64,000 nucleotides of DNA from an unicellular cyanobacterium SU2 (GCA_002110465.1 NEED01000015.1:60186-124185); one strand, 5' to 3'. Counted from the stretch's first letter, positions 1 to 10,472 are shown. Numbers and translations: made by a program. The notes: generated by a model from the letters alone, not told the origin.

Positions 1-96
1 GAGTTTGCTTATCCTACTCAAGTTAATCACTTTAATAAATTGCCAGCTAAACTGATTCATAATAATGGCAATCAATCCCTAGAGTATAAATCGTGA
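1..96 (+). CDS. C-terminal end of a probable MscS-type mechanosensitive channel (partial)
   Basis: The window opens inside a reading frame that ends in TGA at 94-96 and gives 31 residues. It begins EFAYPTQ, a string typical of the last beta segment of MscS-family channel proteins, followed by a polar tail. The start lies outside the window. The family call rests on one short motif, so it is tentative. A hairpin follows 37 bases after the stop. Confidence 0.45.
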   Translation, partial: EFAYPTQVNHFNKLPAKLIHNNGNQSLEYKS

Positions 97-132
97 TTTA
101 GGACAATTACAAGAAGTCTGAAGGGTTAAGAA

Positions 133-160
133 ACCCCGACCGTTCAAAAAAAGTCGGGGT
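133..160 (+). terminator. Hairpin terminator after the partial channel gene
   Basis: An 8-bp perfect inverted repeat, ACCCCGAC (133-140) and GTCGGGGT (153-160), encloses a 12-base A-rich loop. It lies 37 bases after the stop at 96 and before the convergent gene ending at 208, so it may serve both strands. There is no long T run, so strength is uncertain. Confidence 0.6.
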
Positions 161-207
161 AACTTATCAACAATAAACTGTATTTTTCTCAGCTAAATAC
201 TAGGTTA

Positions 208-369
208 CTATGATTTTTTTGAGATAACCCAAAGAGAATGAATAACACCAGGAATCCACCCCAGTAGAGTTAGCAAAACATTGATGAGTAAAGCTTGACT
301 AACCCCCATAGTCATAAATACACCAAGAGGGGGAAGTAAGATGGCTGCAATGATTCGTAAAATTACCAT
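208..369 (-). CDS. YqaE/Pmp3 family small membrane protein (UPF0057)
   Basis: This 53-residue protein starts at ATG 369-367 and stops at TAG 210-208. It opens MVILRIIAAILLPPLGVF, then a short loop, then LLINVLLTLLGWIPGVIHS and a Lys-containing tail. Two hydrophobic helices with a central PPLGVF and a GWIPG motif are the hallmark of the YqaE/Pmp3 (plasma membrane proteolipid 3) family. These proteins sit in the cytoplasmic membrane and are linked to salt, cold or membrane-potential stress in other organisms; the role here is unknown. The length is normal for the family. Confidence 0.85.
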   Translation of the reverse strand: MVILRIIAAILLPPLGVFMTMGVSQALLINVLLTLLGWIPGVIHSLWVISKKS

Positions 370-603
370 TTTTGTTTCCTTAAAAATTTATCTACATATG
401 TTATTAGTATGTTAGATTTTTTAAAATCATATCTCTTCTATCTTGAGAATGATCATAAAATTGAATTAGTCACCATTATTTTCAGAATAGCGAATAAAAT
501 CTATTTCATTGGAGAGATAACTAATCAATTACTTTTGATTAGGATAGTAAAAGGATTTGAAAAGTAAACGATTTAAAACCTATAAAATTTAGGAGGATAA
601 ACT

Positions 604-981
604 ATGCTAGGAAATGCCTTAGTTGTTCTTGCGATCTCTCTTTCTTTGCTAGTAGCTGATATCATTTTCCCAGGTGTTAACTTAGCAAACTTTCCAGCCG
701 CATTAATAGCTGGAGTAGTTATTGGTCTGGTTAATGCAGTGGTTAAACCAGTTCTTTTCATCTTATCACTACCCATTAATATTATTACCTTAGGAGCTTT
801 CTCTTTAGTGGTAAATGGTTCATGTTTCTGGTTATCATCTTTAATTGTTCCTGGATTTCAGGTTAGCGGTTTTCTCAGCTTTCTTTTAGCTCCAGTTCTT
901 TTATCTTTTGTCAATACATTGCTGCTTAAATATTTTGAAGAGAAATTTCCTAATGCAATGACTGAAAATCTATCAGAATAA
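604..981 (+). CDS. Phage-holin-4 superfamily membrane protein (PF04020-like)
   Basis: This 125-residue, almost wholly hydrophobic protein has about four membrane segments (roughly residues 3-20, 30-50, 55-80 and 85-110). Between the second and third lies GLVNAVVKPVLFILSLPINI, the most typical stretch of the small integral membrane family named after mycobacteriophage holin superfamily 4. Despite the name, members are ordinary chromosomal genes in many bacteria, with unknown function. AGGAGG at 591-596, seven bases before the ATG, supports the start. No phage genes are nearby, so prophage origin is not implied. Confidence 0.8.
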   Translation: MLGNALVVLAISLSLLVADIIFPGVNLANFPAALIAGVVIGLVNAVVKPVLFILSLPINIITLGAFSLVVNGSCFWLSSLIVPGFQVSGFLSFLLAPVLLSFVNTLLLKYFEEKFPNAMTENLSE

Positions 982-1296
982 TTACTAATTTTACATTAAT
1001 TCAGAGGCTCTACCAAAAGAGCTTAGCTAAATGAGTAGTTGATTAGAGCCTTTGAATCTGAATAATCTTGAATCGATAAAAACAATTGTGGTTTTCTAAC
1101 TTAAGGTAAAGAGAAGTGAGGGTAAGCCAATGAAATTACCAGGGTTATGTTATTTAAGAAGCCAAACATTTTATTGGGTTGGTTTTGTTTTAACCTTATT
1201 ATTGTTTCTTTAGGCTTAAATAACCCTACCGTATAGACGAGTAGGGATTCTTTATAGGAGAAACACACTAATTGTCTTTAATAGCCATTTCATTTA
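982..1296. other. Intergenic stretch with two hairpins and one doubtful small ORF
   Basis: It contains an inverted repeat AGGCTCTA (1005-1012) / TAGAGCCT (1044-1051), a possible terminator for the holin-like gene; a 27-codon hydrophobic frame at 1130-1213 that I cannot confirm as a gene; and a second hairpin, CCCTAC (1224-1229) / GTAGGG (1241-1246), followed by TTCTTTAT, which lies just past the end of the minus-strand regulator. Confidence 0.5.
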
Positions 1297-2040
1297 TTAT
1301 TTAACTAATCCTGCTCGTAAAGCCCTGACTGCTGCTTGAGTGCGATCATCAGCACAGAGTTTGCTGAGAATATGACAGACATGAGTTTTCACTGTACCCA
1401 CAGTAATATACAGTTTTTCAGAAATTTCAGCATTGCTACAACCAGCCACAATTAACTCCAAAACGTCTAATTCTCTGTCCGTCAGAGGATAAGTTTCAAT
1501 TAGTTGTTTATCTTCTTCTGTTAATGCTGTAATTGCTTGAGTATTATCTTCTTCCGAAACTTCAGGTGAAGGTGGATTTTCTGGAGTTGAAGTAACTTGA
1601 CTAGATCGAGCTTGTTGTAAGACAATACGAGCAATAGCTGGATCGATCCAAGCGTTTCCTTCATGGGTGTTGCGAATGGCTTGAACTAAGTTCTCCATAC
1701 TGACATCTTTCAAGCTGTAAGAATCAGCCCCAGCAGCAAATGCAGCAATTACAGACTCTTCGCTGTCGTGCATGGTCAACATTAAAATTTTTGTCTTAAA
1801 GTCTGAGTTATTGGTTTGATACTGTTTCAATTCTTGAGTAACTTCAATCCCGTCTATATCGGGTAAGCCAATATCTATCAATGCGATATCGGGTTGATGG
1901 GTTTGTATTTTCTTTAAGCCATCCTTTCCATTAGCAGCATTATCGATGACTTCTACATCTTCGTACTGTTTGAGGGCTGCACACAAACCAATGCGACTGA
2001 GATCGTGATCTTCAACTAAAACAACGCTAATTTTGCTCAT
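1297..2040 (-). CDS. LuxR/NarL-type response regulator
   Basis: This 247-residue DNA-binding response regulator has a receiver domain at residues 4-125, with the acidic pair E10-D11, the phospho-acceptor D56 in ALIDIGLPDIDG, and the conserved Lys near SLKD. A Pro/Ser/Glu-rich linker covers about 145-180. A LuxR-type helix-turn-helix follows at about 185-247 (LTDRELDVLELIVAGCSNAEI). It is expected to bind DNA as a phosphorylation-controlled dimer. It is transcribed away from the sensor kinase that starts 165 bases upstream, so that kinase is a candidate partner, by position only. The linker is longer than in typical NarL proteins. Confidence 0.9.
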   Translation of the reverse strand: MSKISVVLVEDHDLSRIGLCAALKQYEDVEVIDNAANGKDGLKKIQTHQPDIALIDIGLPDIDGIEVTQELKQYQTNNSDFKTKILMLTMHDSEESVIAAFAAGADSYSLKDVSMENLVQAIRNTHEGNAWIDPAIARIVLQQARSSQVTSTPENPPSPEVSEEDNTQAITALTEEDKQLIETYPLTDRELDVLELIVAGCSNAEISEKLYITVGTVKTHVCHILSKLCADDRTQAAVRALRAGLVK

Positions 2041-2204
2041 TTTTACTAATAAAATTATTAAGTATACTAATTATCTATCTCTTTAGACTATCTAAGATAT
2101 GATTTTGTATTTCATCATTCTTAAGATATATCTGTGGTCAGTTAATCAGTCATCAGCTTTAGGGGATACTATAAACATTCTAAATTTTTAGTCTCATACG
2201 GTAG

Positions 2205-4220
2205 ATGAACGAGTTCCCTATCATCGCACTACACCTTAGTACACAAAAGATGGCTTCTTTTATGCCTCATGGGATGTGTTATCTGTGGAAGCCTGGGCTA
2301 ATAAGTTTGCATTTGATTAGTAATGGGATAATTGCTCTATCTTATTTTTCAATTCCAATTATTCTAGTCTATATTTTGCGTAAACGAGAAGATATTCCTT
2401 TTGATGGTCTATTTTTCTTATTTTCAGCTTTTATCTTATTTTGTGGTATCGGTCATAGTTTCGATATCTGGAACCTCTGGCATCCTAATTATTGGGTATC
2501 CGGCGCAATCAGATTATTAACGGCTTTGGTTTCATCAGCAACGGCGATCGCTTTAGCTAGAAAAATTCCTCAAATATTAAGTTTGCCATCTTCTACTCAA
2601 ATAAATAATCTGAATCAACAGCTACAAGAAAAAGTTAACACACTCGAGGAGCAACAAACAATTATTCGTCAACAAGAACAGTTTCTTCGCAGTATTTACG
2701 ATAATGTGCAAGAAGCCATCTTTGTGGTTAATGTGGCAGAAGATGAAAAATTTTATTATCAAGGCTTCAATCCTGCGGCCAAGACGTTAACAGGAGTCAC
2801 AGATGTAGAAAACAAAACCCCCTCACAACTATTACCGACTGATGCAGCATTAGCCATCGAAAATCGCTACAAAGAATGTATTGTATCTAAAAGTAGCATT
2901 TCTTATGAAGAATGTTTACCGTTTCAAGATCGCGATACTTGGTGGTTAACAACCCTCAATCCTTTAGCCAATGAAACAGGAAATATCTATCGTATCATTG
3001 GTACCAGTTTAAATATTACCCAACGTAAACAAGCGGAAACCGAATTAGATAAAGAAAAGAATTTTCTGCAAACACTATTAGAGAACTTGTCTGATGGCAT
3101 TGTCTCTTGCGATGAAAACGGTGTCCTAACCCTAATTAACCAAGCTACTCAAGTATTTCACGGATTGCCCCATCAGAATATACCAGCCGATCAATGGTCA
3201 GAATACTACGATCTATATCGTCCTGATGGCAAAAAAATGATGCCTAAAGAGGATATTCCCCTATTTCGGGCATTAGAAGGGGAATCGGTTCGCGACGTAG
3301 AGATGATGATCATTCCTAAACAGGGCAACCCCCGTGTTTTACTCGCTAACGGCGACCCCATTATTGATCGTTACGACAACAAAATCGGTGCAGTGGTAGC
3401 AATGCGAGATATTACAAACCAGAAACAGATAGAACAAAGGTTATCTCAATTAAACAGTGAGTTAGAAGAGAGAATTCAAGAACGGACTGCTGAATTGGAA
3501 CAGGTTAACCTTTTGTTATTAGCCACCATGTCTACCTTAGAAAAACGTAATCAAGAACTCGATCAGTTTGCCTATGTAACTTCTCACGATCTTAAAGCCC
3601 CCTTAAGAGCGATCGCCAATCTCTCACAATGGATTGAAGAAGATTTAGAAGATAAGCTTGATGAAGATACCAGACATAATATGAATCTGTTGCGAGGTAG
3701 AGTTCATCGTCTCGAAAATCTTATCAATGGATTATTAAGTTATTCCCGTGTCGGTAGAATAAAATCCCAACCTGAATCGGTAGATGTGGGAAAAATGTTA
3801 ACAACCATCATTGATTCGTTGGATGTTCCCCATAACTTTGAAATTCAGATTCAGGAGAATATGCCGACTTTTGTTACCGAATCAATCCCTCTACAGCAAG
3901 TATTTAACAACCTAATCAGTAATGCTATCAAACATAGCGAGTGCGATCATGGTAAGATTATTATTTCGTCCAAAGCGTTAGATAATTACTACGAATTTGC
4001 CGTCAGTGATAATGGACAAGGGATCGATCCTCAATATCATGAACGCATTTTTACAATTTTCCAGACGCTAGAAGCGCGAGATAAGAAAGAAAGTACCGGT
4101 ATTGGTTTGGCTATTGTTAAAAAAGCTATTGGAAATCAGGGCGGTAACATTGTTGTAGACTCTCAAGTTGGTCAAGGGACGACGTTTCGGTTTACTTGGC
4201 CTAAAAAAAAGGATGATTAA
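2205..4220 (+). CDS. Sensor histidine kinase with ethylene-receptor-like N-terminal domain and two PAS domains
   Basis: A 671-residue kinase. Residues about 25-130 form three membrane helices resembling the ethylene-binding domain of ETR1-type receptors. GIIALSYFSIP matches the first helix, and C80/H84 in FCGIGH correspond to the Cys-His copper ligands. The residue equivalent to ETR1 Asp25 is Asn40. A coiled coil (about 130-165) leads to PAS domains at about 165-275 and 285-410. A second coiled coil precedes HisKA, with H461 in SHDLKAPLRAI, then an ATPase domain (NLISNAIKHS, DNGQGI, GIGLAIV). This HisKA type occurs in cyanobacterial phytochrome-like kinases. The start could instead be Met16 or Met20, since the conserved family sequence begins near PHGMCYLW. 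Rcp1-like and receiver-kinase genes follow on the same strand, suggesting a relay. Confidence 0.9.
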   Translation: MNEFPIIALHLSTQKMASFMPHGMCYLWKPGLISLHLISNGIIALSYFSIPIILVYILRKREDIPFDGLFFLFSAFILFCGIGHSFDIWNLWHPNYWVSGAIRLLTALVSSATAIALARKIPQILSLPSSTQINNLNQQLQEKVNTLEEQQTIIRQQEQFLRSIYDNVQEAIFVVNVAEDEKFYYQGFNPAAKTLTGVTDVENKTPSQLLPTDAALAIENRYKECIVSKSSISYEECLPFQDRDTWWLTTLNPLANETGNIYRIIGTSLNITQRKQAETELDKEKNFLQTLLENLSDGIVSCDENGVLTLINQATQVFHGLPHQNIPADQWSEYYDLYRPDGKKMMPKEDIPLFRALEGESVRDVEMMIIPKQGNPRVLLANGDPIIDRYDNKIGAVVAMRDITNQKQIEQRLSQLNSELEERIQERTAELEQVNLLLLATMSTLEKRNQELDQFAYVTSHDLKAPLRAIANLSQWIEEDLEDKLDEDTRHNMNLLRGRVHRLENLINGLLSYSRVGRIKSQPESVDVGKMLTTIIDSLDVPHNFEIQIQENMPTFVTESIPLQQVFNNLISNAIKHSECDHGKIIISSKALDNYYEFAVSDNGQGIDPQYHERIFTIFQTLEARDKKESTGIGLAIVKKAIGNQGGNIVVDSQVGQGTTFRFTWPKKKDD

Positions 4221-4362
4221 TCAATGTAATTTTATTGTTTCTTCAGAATTGAAGTTCCCAAGATACAACTTTTAGCAGACCTCGAACAGGTTGTCCGAAA
4301 TTTATTATGATCTTATATTGACACTCCTCTTTTTACATTTTCAAGATAGAAAACATTCAATT

Positions 4363-4794
4363 ATGGAAGAAAAAATCATCAATATTTTGCTAGTAGAAGA
4401 CGATGAAGTCGATGTAATGAATGTCAAACGAGCATTCAAAAAATACAAGATCACGAATCCTCTCTATATAGCAGGGAATGGACTTGAAGCCTTAGCCATG
4501 TTGAAACTGGAAGACGGACAATCTCCTGTTGTTCCAGAACATAGACGATTAATCTTATTAGACCTGAATATGCCTAAAATGAATGGTCTAGAATTTCTTC
4601 ATAAAATAAGACAAGATGAAAAGTTAAAATCTACCCCTGTGATTGTTCTCACAACTTCTGATGAGGACAAAGATCGCATAGAAGCTTATAACTTAAACGT
4701 TGCAGGGTATATTCTCAAACCTGTTACTTTTGCCAAGTTTGCAGACGTAATGGTAGCTTTAAATAAATATTGGTCTTTGTGTGAAATGCCTTAA
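4363..4794 (+). CDS. Single-domain response regulator, Rcp1-like
   Basis: A 143-residue receiver-only protein. It starts MEEKIINILLVEDDEVDVMNVKRAF, with the acidic pair in EDDEVD, the phospho-acceptor Asp in LLDLNMPKMNG, and Lys in ILKPVT. The long alpha-5/insert style and the DEVDVMNVKRAF start match Rcp1, the regulator paired with cyanobacterial phytochrome kinases. The frame is open upstream to a TTG at 4291, but that would add 24 unrelated residues, so ATG 4363 is preferred. It lies between a kinase of the SHDLKAPL type and two hybrid kinases, so it is the likely first phosphate acceptor of this cluster (inference). Confidence 0.9.
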   Translation: MEEKIINILLVEDDEVDVMNVKRAFKKYKITNPLYIAGNGLEALAMLKLEDGQSPVVPEHRRLILLDLNMPKMNGLEFLHKIRQDEKLKSTPVIVLTTSDEDKDRIEAYNLNVAGYILKPVTFAKFADVMVALNKYWSLCEMP

Positions 4795-4837
4795 CAAATA
4801 ACGAGCAATTAGTAACCACTAATCACTAATCTAATCA

Positions 4838-6112
4838 ATGGATAAAGAGAAATTTTCAATTTTATTAGTAGATGATGATGAAGTTGATCGTATGACAGTA
4901 AAACGATCTTTAAAAAAGGCTGGTTTTTCTGCTTTCTTAACTGAAGTAGAAAATGGACAAGAGGCGATCGCCGAACTTCAAAAATATAAAAACAATTTAG
5001 TTAGTATTTCAGAAACAAACGACTCTTATCCAACAGTGGAAACGACTAATAATAATTTTGATCTAATTTTACTAGATTATCATTTACCCGATAGAAATGG
5101 ATTGAATTTAATCGCAGAAATTAAAGCCTTAAACTTAAATTTACCGATAATTGTTCTTACCGGTCAAGGAGACGAAGAAATCGCCGTAGAAATCATGAAA
5201 GCAGGAGCAGTAGATTATTTATCAAAAGGTAAAATTCAGCCAAATATCTTAGTTAAAGCCATTAAGAATGCAATTCGTATTACTCAAGCAGAACAAGCAG
5301 TATACCTAGCTAATCAGCGTCTTCGTGCCAGTCATCAATTATTAATTGGTAAAAATAAAGAATTAGAAAGACAACAACAACAAATAAAATTACAGAATAT
5401 CAAATTACAAAAATCTTATAATTTGAAATCAGAATTTTTAGCAACGATGTCCCATGAATTACGAACGCCGATGAATGCAATCATGGGTTTTTCTCAACTT
5501 TTATTGCGTCAATATCCTGACCCTCTCTCAGACCAACAAAAAAATCTCGTCGAGCGGATTTTCAGTAATAGCAAAAACCTGCTGGATATGATTAATGAAA
5601 TGCTTGATTTTTCTAAGATAGAATCAGGAAGAATTGAATTAAATGCCCAAAAATTCGACTTAAATCTTTCAATTAAATTAATAGTAGAAGAATTGCGTTC
5701 TTTAGCGGTAAAAAAACAACTTATTTTAACAACAGATATTCAATTAAAAGACCCATTTTTAATCCAAGATGCTCATTTTATCAAAAGAACTTTGGTTAAC
5801 TTACTATCTAATGCTATCAAATTCACTGAATCGGGAGAAGTAAAAGTAACAGCTTGGGAAATAGATGAAATGAAAGTTGCTATTTCTGTAAAAGATACGG
5901 GCATTGGCATTGCACCAGAAGACCAAGACAAAGTCTTTGAAGCTTTTCGACAAGTCGATCAAACCTTTACTCGCCAACACACAGGCACTGGTTTGGGTTT
6001 GACAATTACGGATTCTTTAGTAAAAATGATGGGCGGAAAAATTGTACTAGAGAGTGAACTAGACAAAGGAACAACTTTTATTATAGAAATCCCTCGCAGG
6101 TATGATGTGTAG
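4838..6112 (+). CDS. Receiver-histidine kinase hybrid
   Basis: A 424-residue soluble protein with no membrane segment. The N-terminal receiver (residues about 5-135) carries the acidic cluster VDDDEVDR, phospho-acceptor D80 in LLDYHLPDRNG and Lys in YLSKGK. A Gln-rich coiled coil (about 150-195) leads to HisKA with H206 in TMSHELRTPMNAI, then an ATPase domain (NLLSNAIKF, DTGIGI, GTGLGLTI). The receiver-first order is common in cyanobacterial relay kinases that take input from another kinase and feed it forward. The gene starts 43 bases after the Rcp1-like gene and ends 55 bases before another hybrid of similar layout, consistent with one transcript. Signal and output are unknown. Confidence 0.92.
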   Translation: MDKEKFSILLVDDDEVDRMTVKRSLKKAGFSAFLTEVENGQEAIAELQKYKNNLVSISETNDSYPTVETTNNNFDLILLDYHLPDRNGLNLIAEIKALNLNLPIIVLTGQGDEEIAVEIMKAGAVDYLSKGKIQPNILVKAIKNAIRITQAEQAVYLANQRLRASHQLLIGKNKELERQQQQIKLQNIKLQKSYNLKSEFLATMSHELRTPMNAIMGFSQLLLRQYPDPLSDQQKNLVERIFSNSKNLLDMINEMLDFSKIESGRIELNAQKFDLNLSIKLIVEELRSLAVKKQLILTTDIQLKDPFLIQDAHFIKRTLVNLLSNAIKFTESGEVKVTAWEIDEMKVAISVKDTGIGIAPEDQDKVFEAFRQVDQTFTRQHTGTGLGLTITDSLVKMMGGKIVLESELDKGTTFIIEIPRRYDV

Positions 6113-6167
6113 ATGTACTCAGATTTCTTAGGGTATACTGTGTATAGCAATTTTTATTTAATCAAAA

Positions 6168-7232
6168 ATGCCTGTTACAGAAACTATCAAGGGAGACTAT
6201 ATTCTAGCAGTAGACGATATTCCTGATAATCTTTTATTAGTTCAATTAGCGCTTGAACAACAAGGTCATCAAGTTGTTGTAGCTCATGATGGACAAACAG
6301 CATTACAACAAATAAAACAATCTTCTCCAAGCTTAATTGTACTGGATGTGATGATGCCTGGGATGGATGGCTATGAAGTTACAAAACGTATCCGTCAAGA
6401 TAGAAATATTCCTTTTATTCCCATACTTTTAGTGACTGCTAGAGAAGAATCTAGCTTAGTGGAAGGATTAGATGCCGGTGCAGATGAATTTGTTCGCAAA
6501 CCCTTTCAAATTGACGAACTACAAGCTAGAGTACGTTCAATGCTACGTCTCAAAGAAACCATTGACCAAAGAGAAAATTTTGTTTCTTGTTTGACTCATG
6601 ATTTACGGACTCCCTTGATAGCTGCTAACCGAATGCTAGATTTAATTGCCCAAGAAGCTTTTGGTGATGTTACTAGCGAACAAGAAGAAGTGATCGGCCA
6701 TATTGTATCTAGCAACGATAATATGTTGAAAATGCTTAATACATTATTAGAAACTCATCACTATGAATTGGGACAAAAAATTCTCAGTCTTATTCCTGTT
6801 AATTTGCAACAGTTAATTACAGAAGTGATCATCGAACTCGAACCGCTAGCGCAAGAAAAGGGTCTGGAGTTACAACACAATGTCGAAAAAAATATTGCCC
6901 AAATTGAAGGCGATCGCTTGGAACTACGTCGAGTCTTTACTAATTTAATTGGCAATGCCATCAAGTTTACTGATACAGGAAGTATTAAGGTATCCTTATC
7001 TCAAAATGAGTCAGGGGTTTTAGTTCAAGTAGAAGATACAGGAATTGGGATATCTCCCCAGGAACAACAAACTATTTTTCAACGGTATCATCAAGGAAAC
7101 CACAGGCGATCTGGTAAAGGCTTGGGTTTGTATCTCTGCCAGCAAATAATTAATGCCCATCAGGGAAAACTTACAGTGCGATCACAATTAGGTACAGGAA
7201 CGATTTTTACTTTATCTATACCAAAATCTTGA
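6168..7232 (+). CDS. Receiver-histidine kinase hybrid
   Basis: A 354-residue soluble protein. The receiver (about 12-130) has the DD pair in AVDDIPDN, phospho-acceptor D60 in LDVMMPGMDGYE and Lys in FVRKPFQ. It is followed closely by HisKA with H144 in CLTHDLRTPL and an ATPase domain (NLIGNAIKF, DTGIGI, GKGLGLYL). The linker between receiver and kinase is short, without the long coiled coil of the preceding gene. It is the fourth signalling gene on this strand in a row, and the cluster ends here with a gap of about 280 bases. All catalytic motifs are present, so it should be active. Confidence 0.92.
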   Translation: MPVTETIKGDYILAVDDIPDNLLLVQLALEQQGHQVVVAHDGQTALQQIKQSSPSLIVLDVMMPGMDGYEVTKRIRQDRNIPFIPILLVTAREESSLVEGLDAGADEFVRKPFQIDELQARVRSMLRLKETIDQRENFVSCLTHDLRTPLIAANRMLDLIAQEAFGDVTSEQEEVIGHIVSSNDNMLKMLNTLLETHHYELGQKILSLIPVNLQQLITEVIIELEPLAQEKGLELQHNVEKNIAQIEGDRLELRRVFTNLIGNAIKFTDTGSIKVSLSQNESGVLVQVEDTGIGISPQEQQTIFQRYHQGNHRRSGKGLGLYLCQQIINAHQGKLTVRSQLGTGTIFTLSIPKS

Positions 7233-7512
7233 TGAGGCTTTATTTATATTTAAAAAGTAGCCTCTCTTTTCTAAAAACTGTGTCGGAGTTAAATATTGGC
7301 TAAAATGGGTTGTGTTGCAAAAAGTTTCAAAGAGTACAATTGTCCTAATATTACTGGTCTAAATTCAGTCATATTTGGTTTAATTGAGCGATCGCACCTT
7401 TTTTAAAAGAACAACAGCGATCGCTCTTTTGTGTAACCAGGAAACTGATAAAATAAAGACCCGAAATGTTCGAGAAAGACCTAAAATTTATGGGATAAAT
7501 CTAAAGATTATT

Positions 7513-8136
7513 ATGACCCTAGAAAATGATTTAAGACAATATGCTTCGGCAACCCTACGGAACCGTGATCCTATTTTTGAGGTTCTGGTGAACGTTTTAC
7601 CCCCCACAGGTAACATTTTAGAAATTGCTAGTGGGACTGGAGAACACGCCGTTTACTTTGCTCCCAAACTAAAAAATCATCAATGGATACCGTCTGAACC
7701 CGATGCAATGCGACGGGAAAGTATTGACTCATGGCGAAAGTTTTGCCCTTCCCCTAATTGTCATTCCCCTAAAAATATTAATGTCCTAAATTCTACTTGG
7801 ACTGATGGGTTAACAGAACTAGAAATTACAGCAATCGTCAATATTAATATGATTCATATTAGTCCTTGGGAAGCTTGTTTAGGATTACTTCAAGGGGCAG
7901 GAAGTCTATTGCCATCAACAGGAATTCTCTATCTTTATGGACCCTACAAACAAGGCGGAAAACACACTTCTCCTAGTAATCAATCATTTGATGACTCTCT
8001 TCGTCATCAAAACCAAGCTTGGGGTGTTCGTAATCTTGAAGACGTAATTGAAATTGCAGAAGAACAAGGGTTCAAATTGATGAAAACAGTTACAATGCCA
8101 GCGAATAACTTATCGGTGATTTTTCAAAAAAGCTGA
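7513..8136 (+). CDS. DUF938 SAM-dependent methyltransferase-like protein
   Basis: A 207-residue protein starting MTLENDLRQYASATLRNR. The SAM-binding loop is visible as EIASGTGEHAVYFA near residues 37-50, followed by QWIPSEPD. These strings are typical of the DUF938 family, predicted class I methyltransferases of unknown substrate. The frame is open upstream to 7384, but the conserved family start fits ATG 7513 and the extra 43 residues look non-coding. It stands alone on its strand between the kinase cluster and the carotenoid genes. Confidence 0.85.
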   Translation: MTLENDLRQYASATLRNRDPIFEVLVNVLPPTGNILEIASGTGEHAVYFAPKLKNHQWIPSEPDAMRRESIDSWRKFCPSPNCHSPKNINVLNSTWTDGLTELEITAIVNINMIHISPWEACLGLLQGAGSLLPSTGILYLYGPYKQGGKHTSPSNQSFDDSLRHQNQAWGVRNLEDVIEIAEEQGFKLMKTVTMPANNLSVIFQKS

Positions 8137-8487
8137 AACTTCAATAGATGGCAGTTCTAAAACCTATTATCAAGTTAGTAAAAATGAACTATAAACAAGA
8201 GTTTCTCTATAAGCAAAACTTTTATTAAATTGCTATATTGGTTTTAAATTCTGATTGACAATTCTTTATTTTTAACATTACTTAATATTTTTATTGAGAA
8301 TAATTTGTGATAATTTACGAGATTGCGCCTTTTGCAGCAATGTGCTAGGATTAGAAAATTTAATTTATTGTATCTACTTTTCAGCAAGACTAAGGATCCA
8401 AGCCTGATAAACTCGTCAACCGAGTAGAGAAATTTTTAAAAAAGAAAGCAAAAGTCAATTCTTCACGTGCAACTAATTTGAGTGGTA

Positions 8488-8517
8488 TTCAGTGTGCTTA
8501 TGTTCAGTGTACTTATG
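8488..8517. repeat. 15-bp tandem repeat, two units plus a degenerate third
   Basis: Units TTCAGTGTGCTTATG (8488-8502) and TTCAGTGTACTTATG (8503-8517) differ at one base. A third, decayed unit (TAAAGTGTCTAG) follows. It lies just upstream of the secreted-protein remnant. Confidence 0.8.
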
Positions 8518-8535
8518 TAAAGTGTCTAGGGGGGG

Positions 8536-8697
8536 GTAAAGCCTAGCTTATTAATCGCTGGTACTATCCTAACCATCTTCACTCCCTTTAAATCAGCCCA
8601 AGCAAGTACAATTTTGTTACAAGATAACTTTGATAGCGAAAGTTTGAGTTTAAACCAAAATAATCTAACCAACTGGCCAATAGTTAATTTAGGTGGA
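8536..8697 (+). pseudogene. Remnant of a secreted PEP-CTERM-type protein gene
   Basis: Reading from 8536 gives a signal-peptide-like hydrophobic run (LLIAGTILTIFTPFKSAQAS) and then LLQDNFDSESLSLNQNNLTN, resembling the first mature residues of cyanobacterial PEP-CTERM sorted proteins (an acidic FD motif followed by an NxxFTNW-like stretch). There is no start codon in place, and the frame loses similarity after about 54 codons where a palindromic repeat begins. I see no downstream remainder before crtP, so this is a 5' fragment. The family assignment is by motif memory and moderate at best. Confidence 0.5.
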
Positions 8698-8709
8698 AAA
8701 AATATGGTG

Positions 8710-8723
8710 AGGGCTAAAGCCCT
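8710..8723. repeat. Palindromic repeat AGGGCTAAAGCCCT
   Basis: A 6-bp stem with a 2-base loop. Related copies with the same core occur at 11416-11429 and 32715-32728, all in spacers between genes, so this is a small dispersed palindrome family. Confidence 0.75.
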
Positions 8724-8892
8724 GACTACGAACTTTTCTATTTTATGTTTAATTGCACCTACCCACTTGTGTGGGGATGTTCCCTTTATGACCTGCATCG
8801 GTGGAAATTTCAAAATCTCCAAAAAATGTAACGAAATGCAAAGTATAATGAGTAAGACTGTAAACACACCTATCAAGACGAGAAAATTATAG

Positions 8893-10320
<1,428 letters not shown>

Positions 10321-10472
10321 ATCATCAGGGCTAACCCTTGAAAATAACTGTTCAAAAAAATCACTAATGACGAACGGCTCATTGAATGCGACAATGCTAA
10401 ATGGCTAACGGTCAACCATTCGATTAAAGACCCCTTTTTTACCTGTATAAACAATCATTCTGCCTGTGCTGA

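Larger units (their letters stand above)
8137..8892. other. 756-base stretch without an intact gene
   Basis: From left to right: AT-rich sequence; a 15-bp tandem repeat at 8488-8517; a run of eight or more G at about 8529; the remnant of a secreted-protein gene at 8536-8697; a palindromic repeat at 8710-8723; then the leader of crtP. The only long open frame here (minus strand, 8526-9152) overlaps the start of crtP, and I regard it as a shadow. Confidence 0.6.

Noticed and set aside
604..981. Prophage signal from the holin-like gene
   Set aside because: No other phage gene is near; this membrane family is common in non-phage loci.
1130..1213. 27-codon hydrophobic ORF
   Set aside because: No ribosome-binding site of quality and no recognisable family; kept only as a note in the spacer entry.
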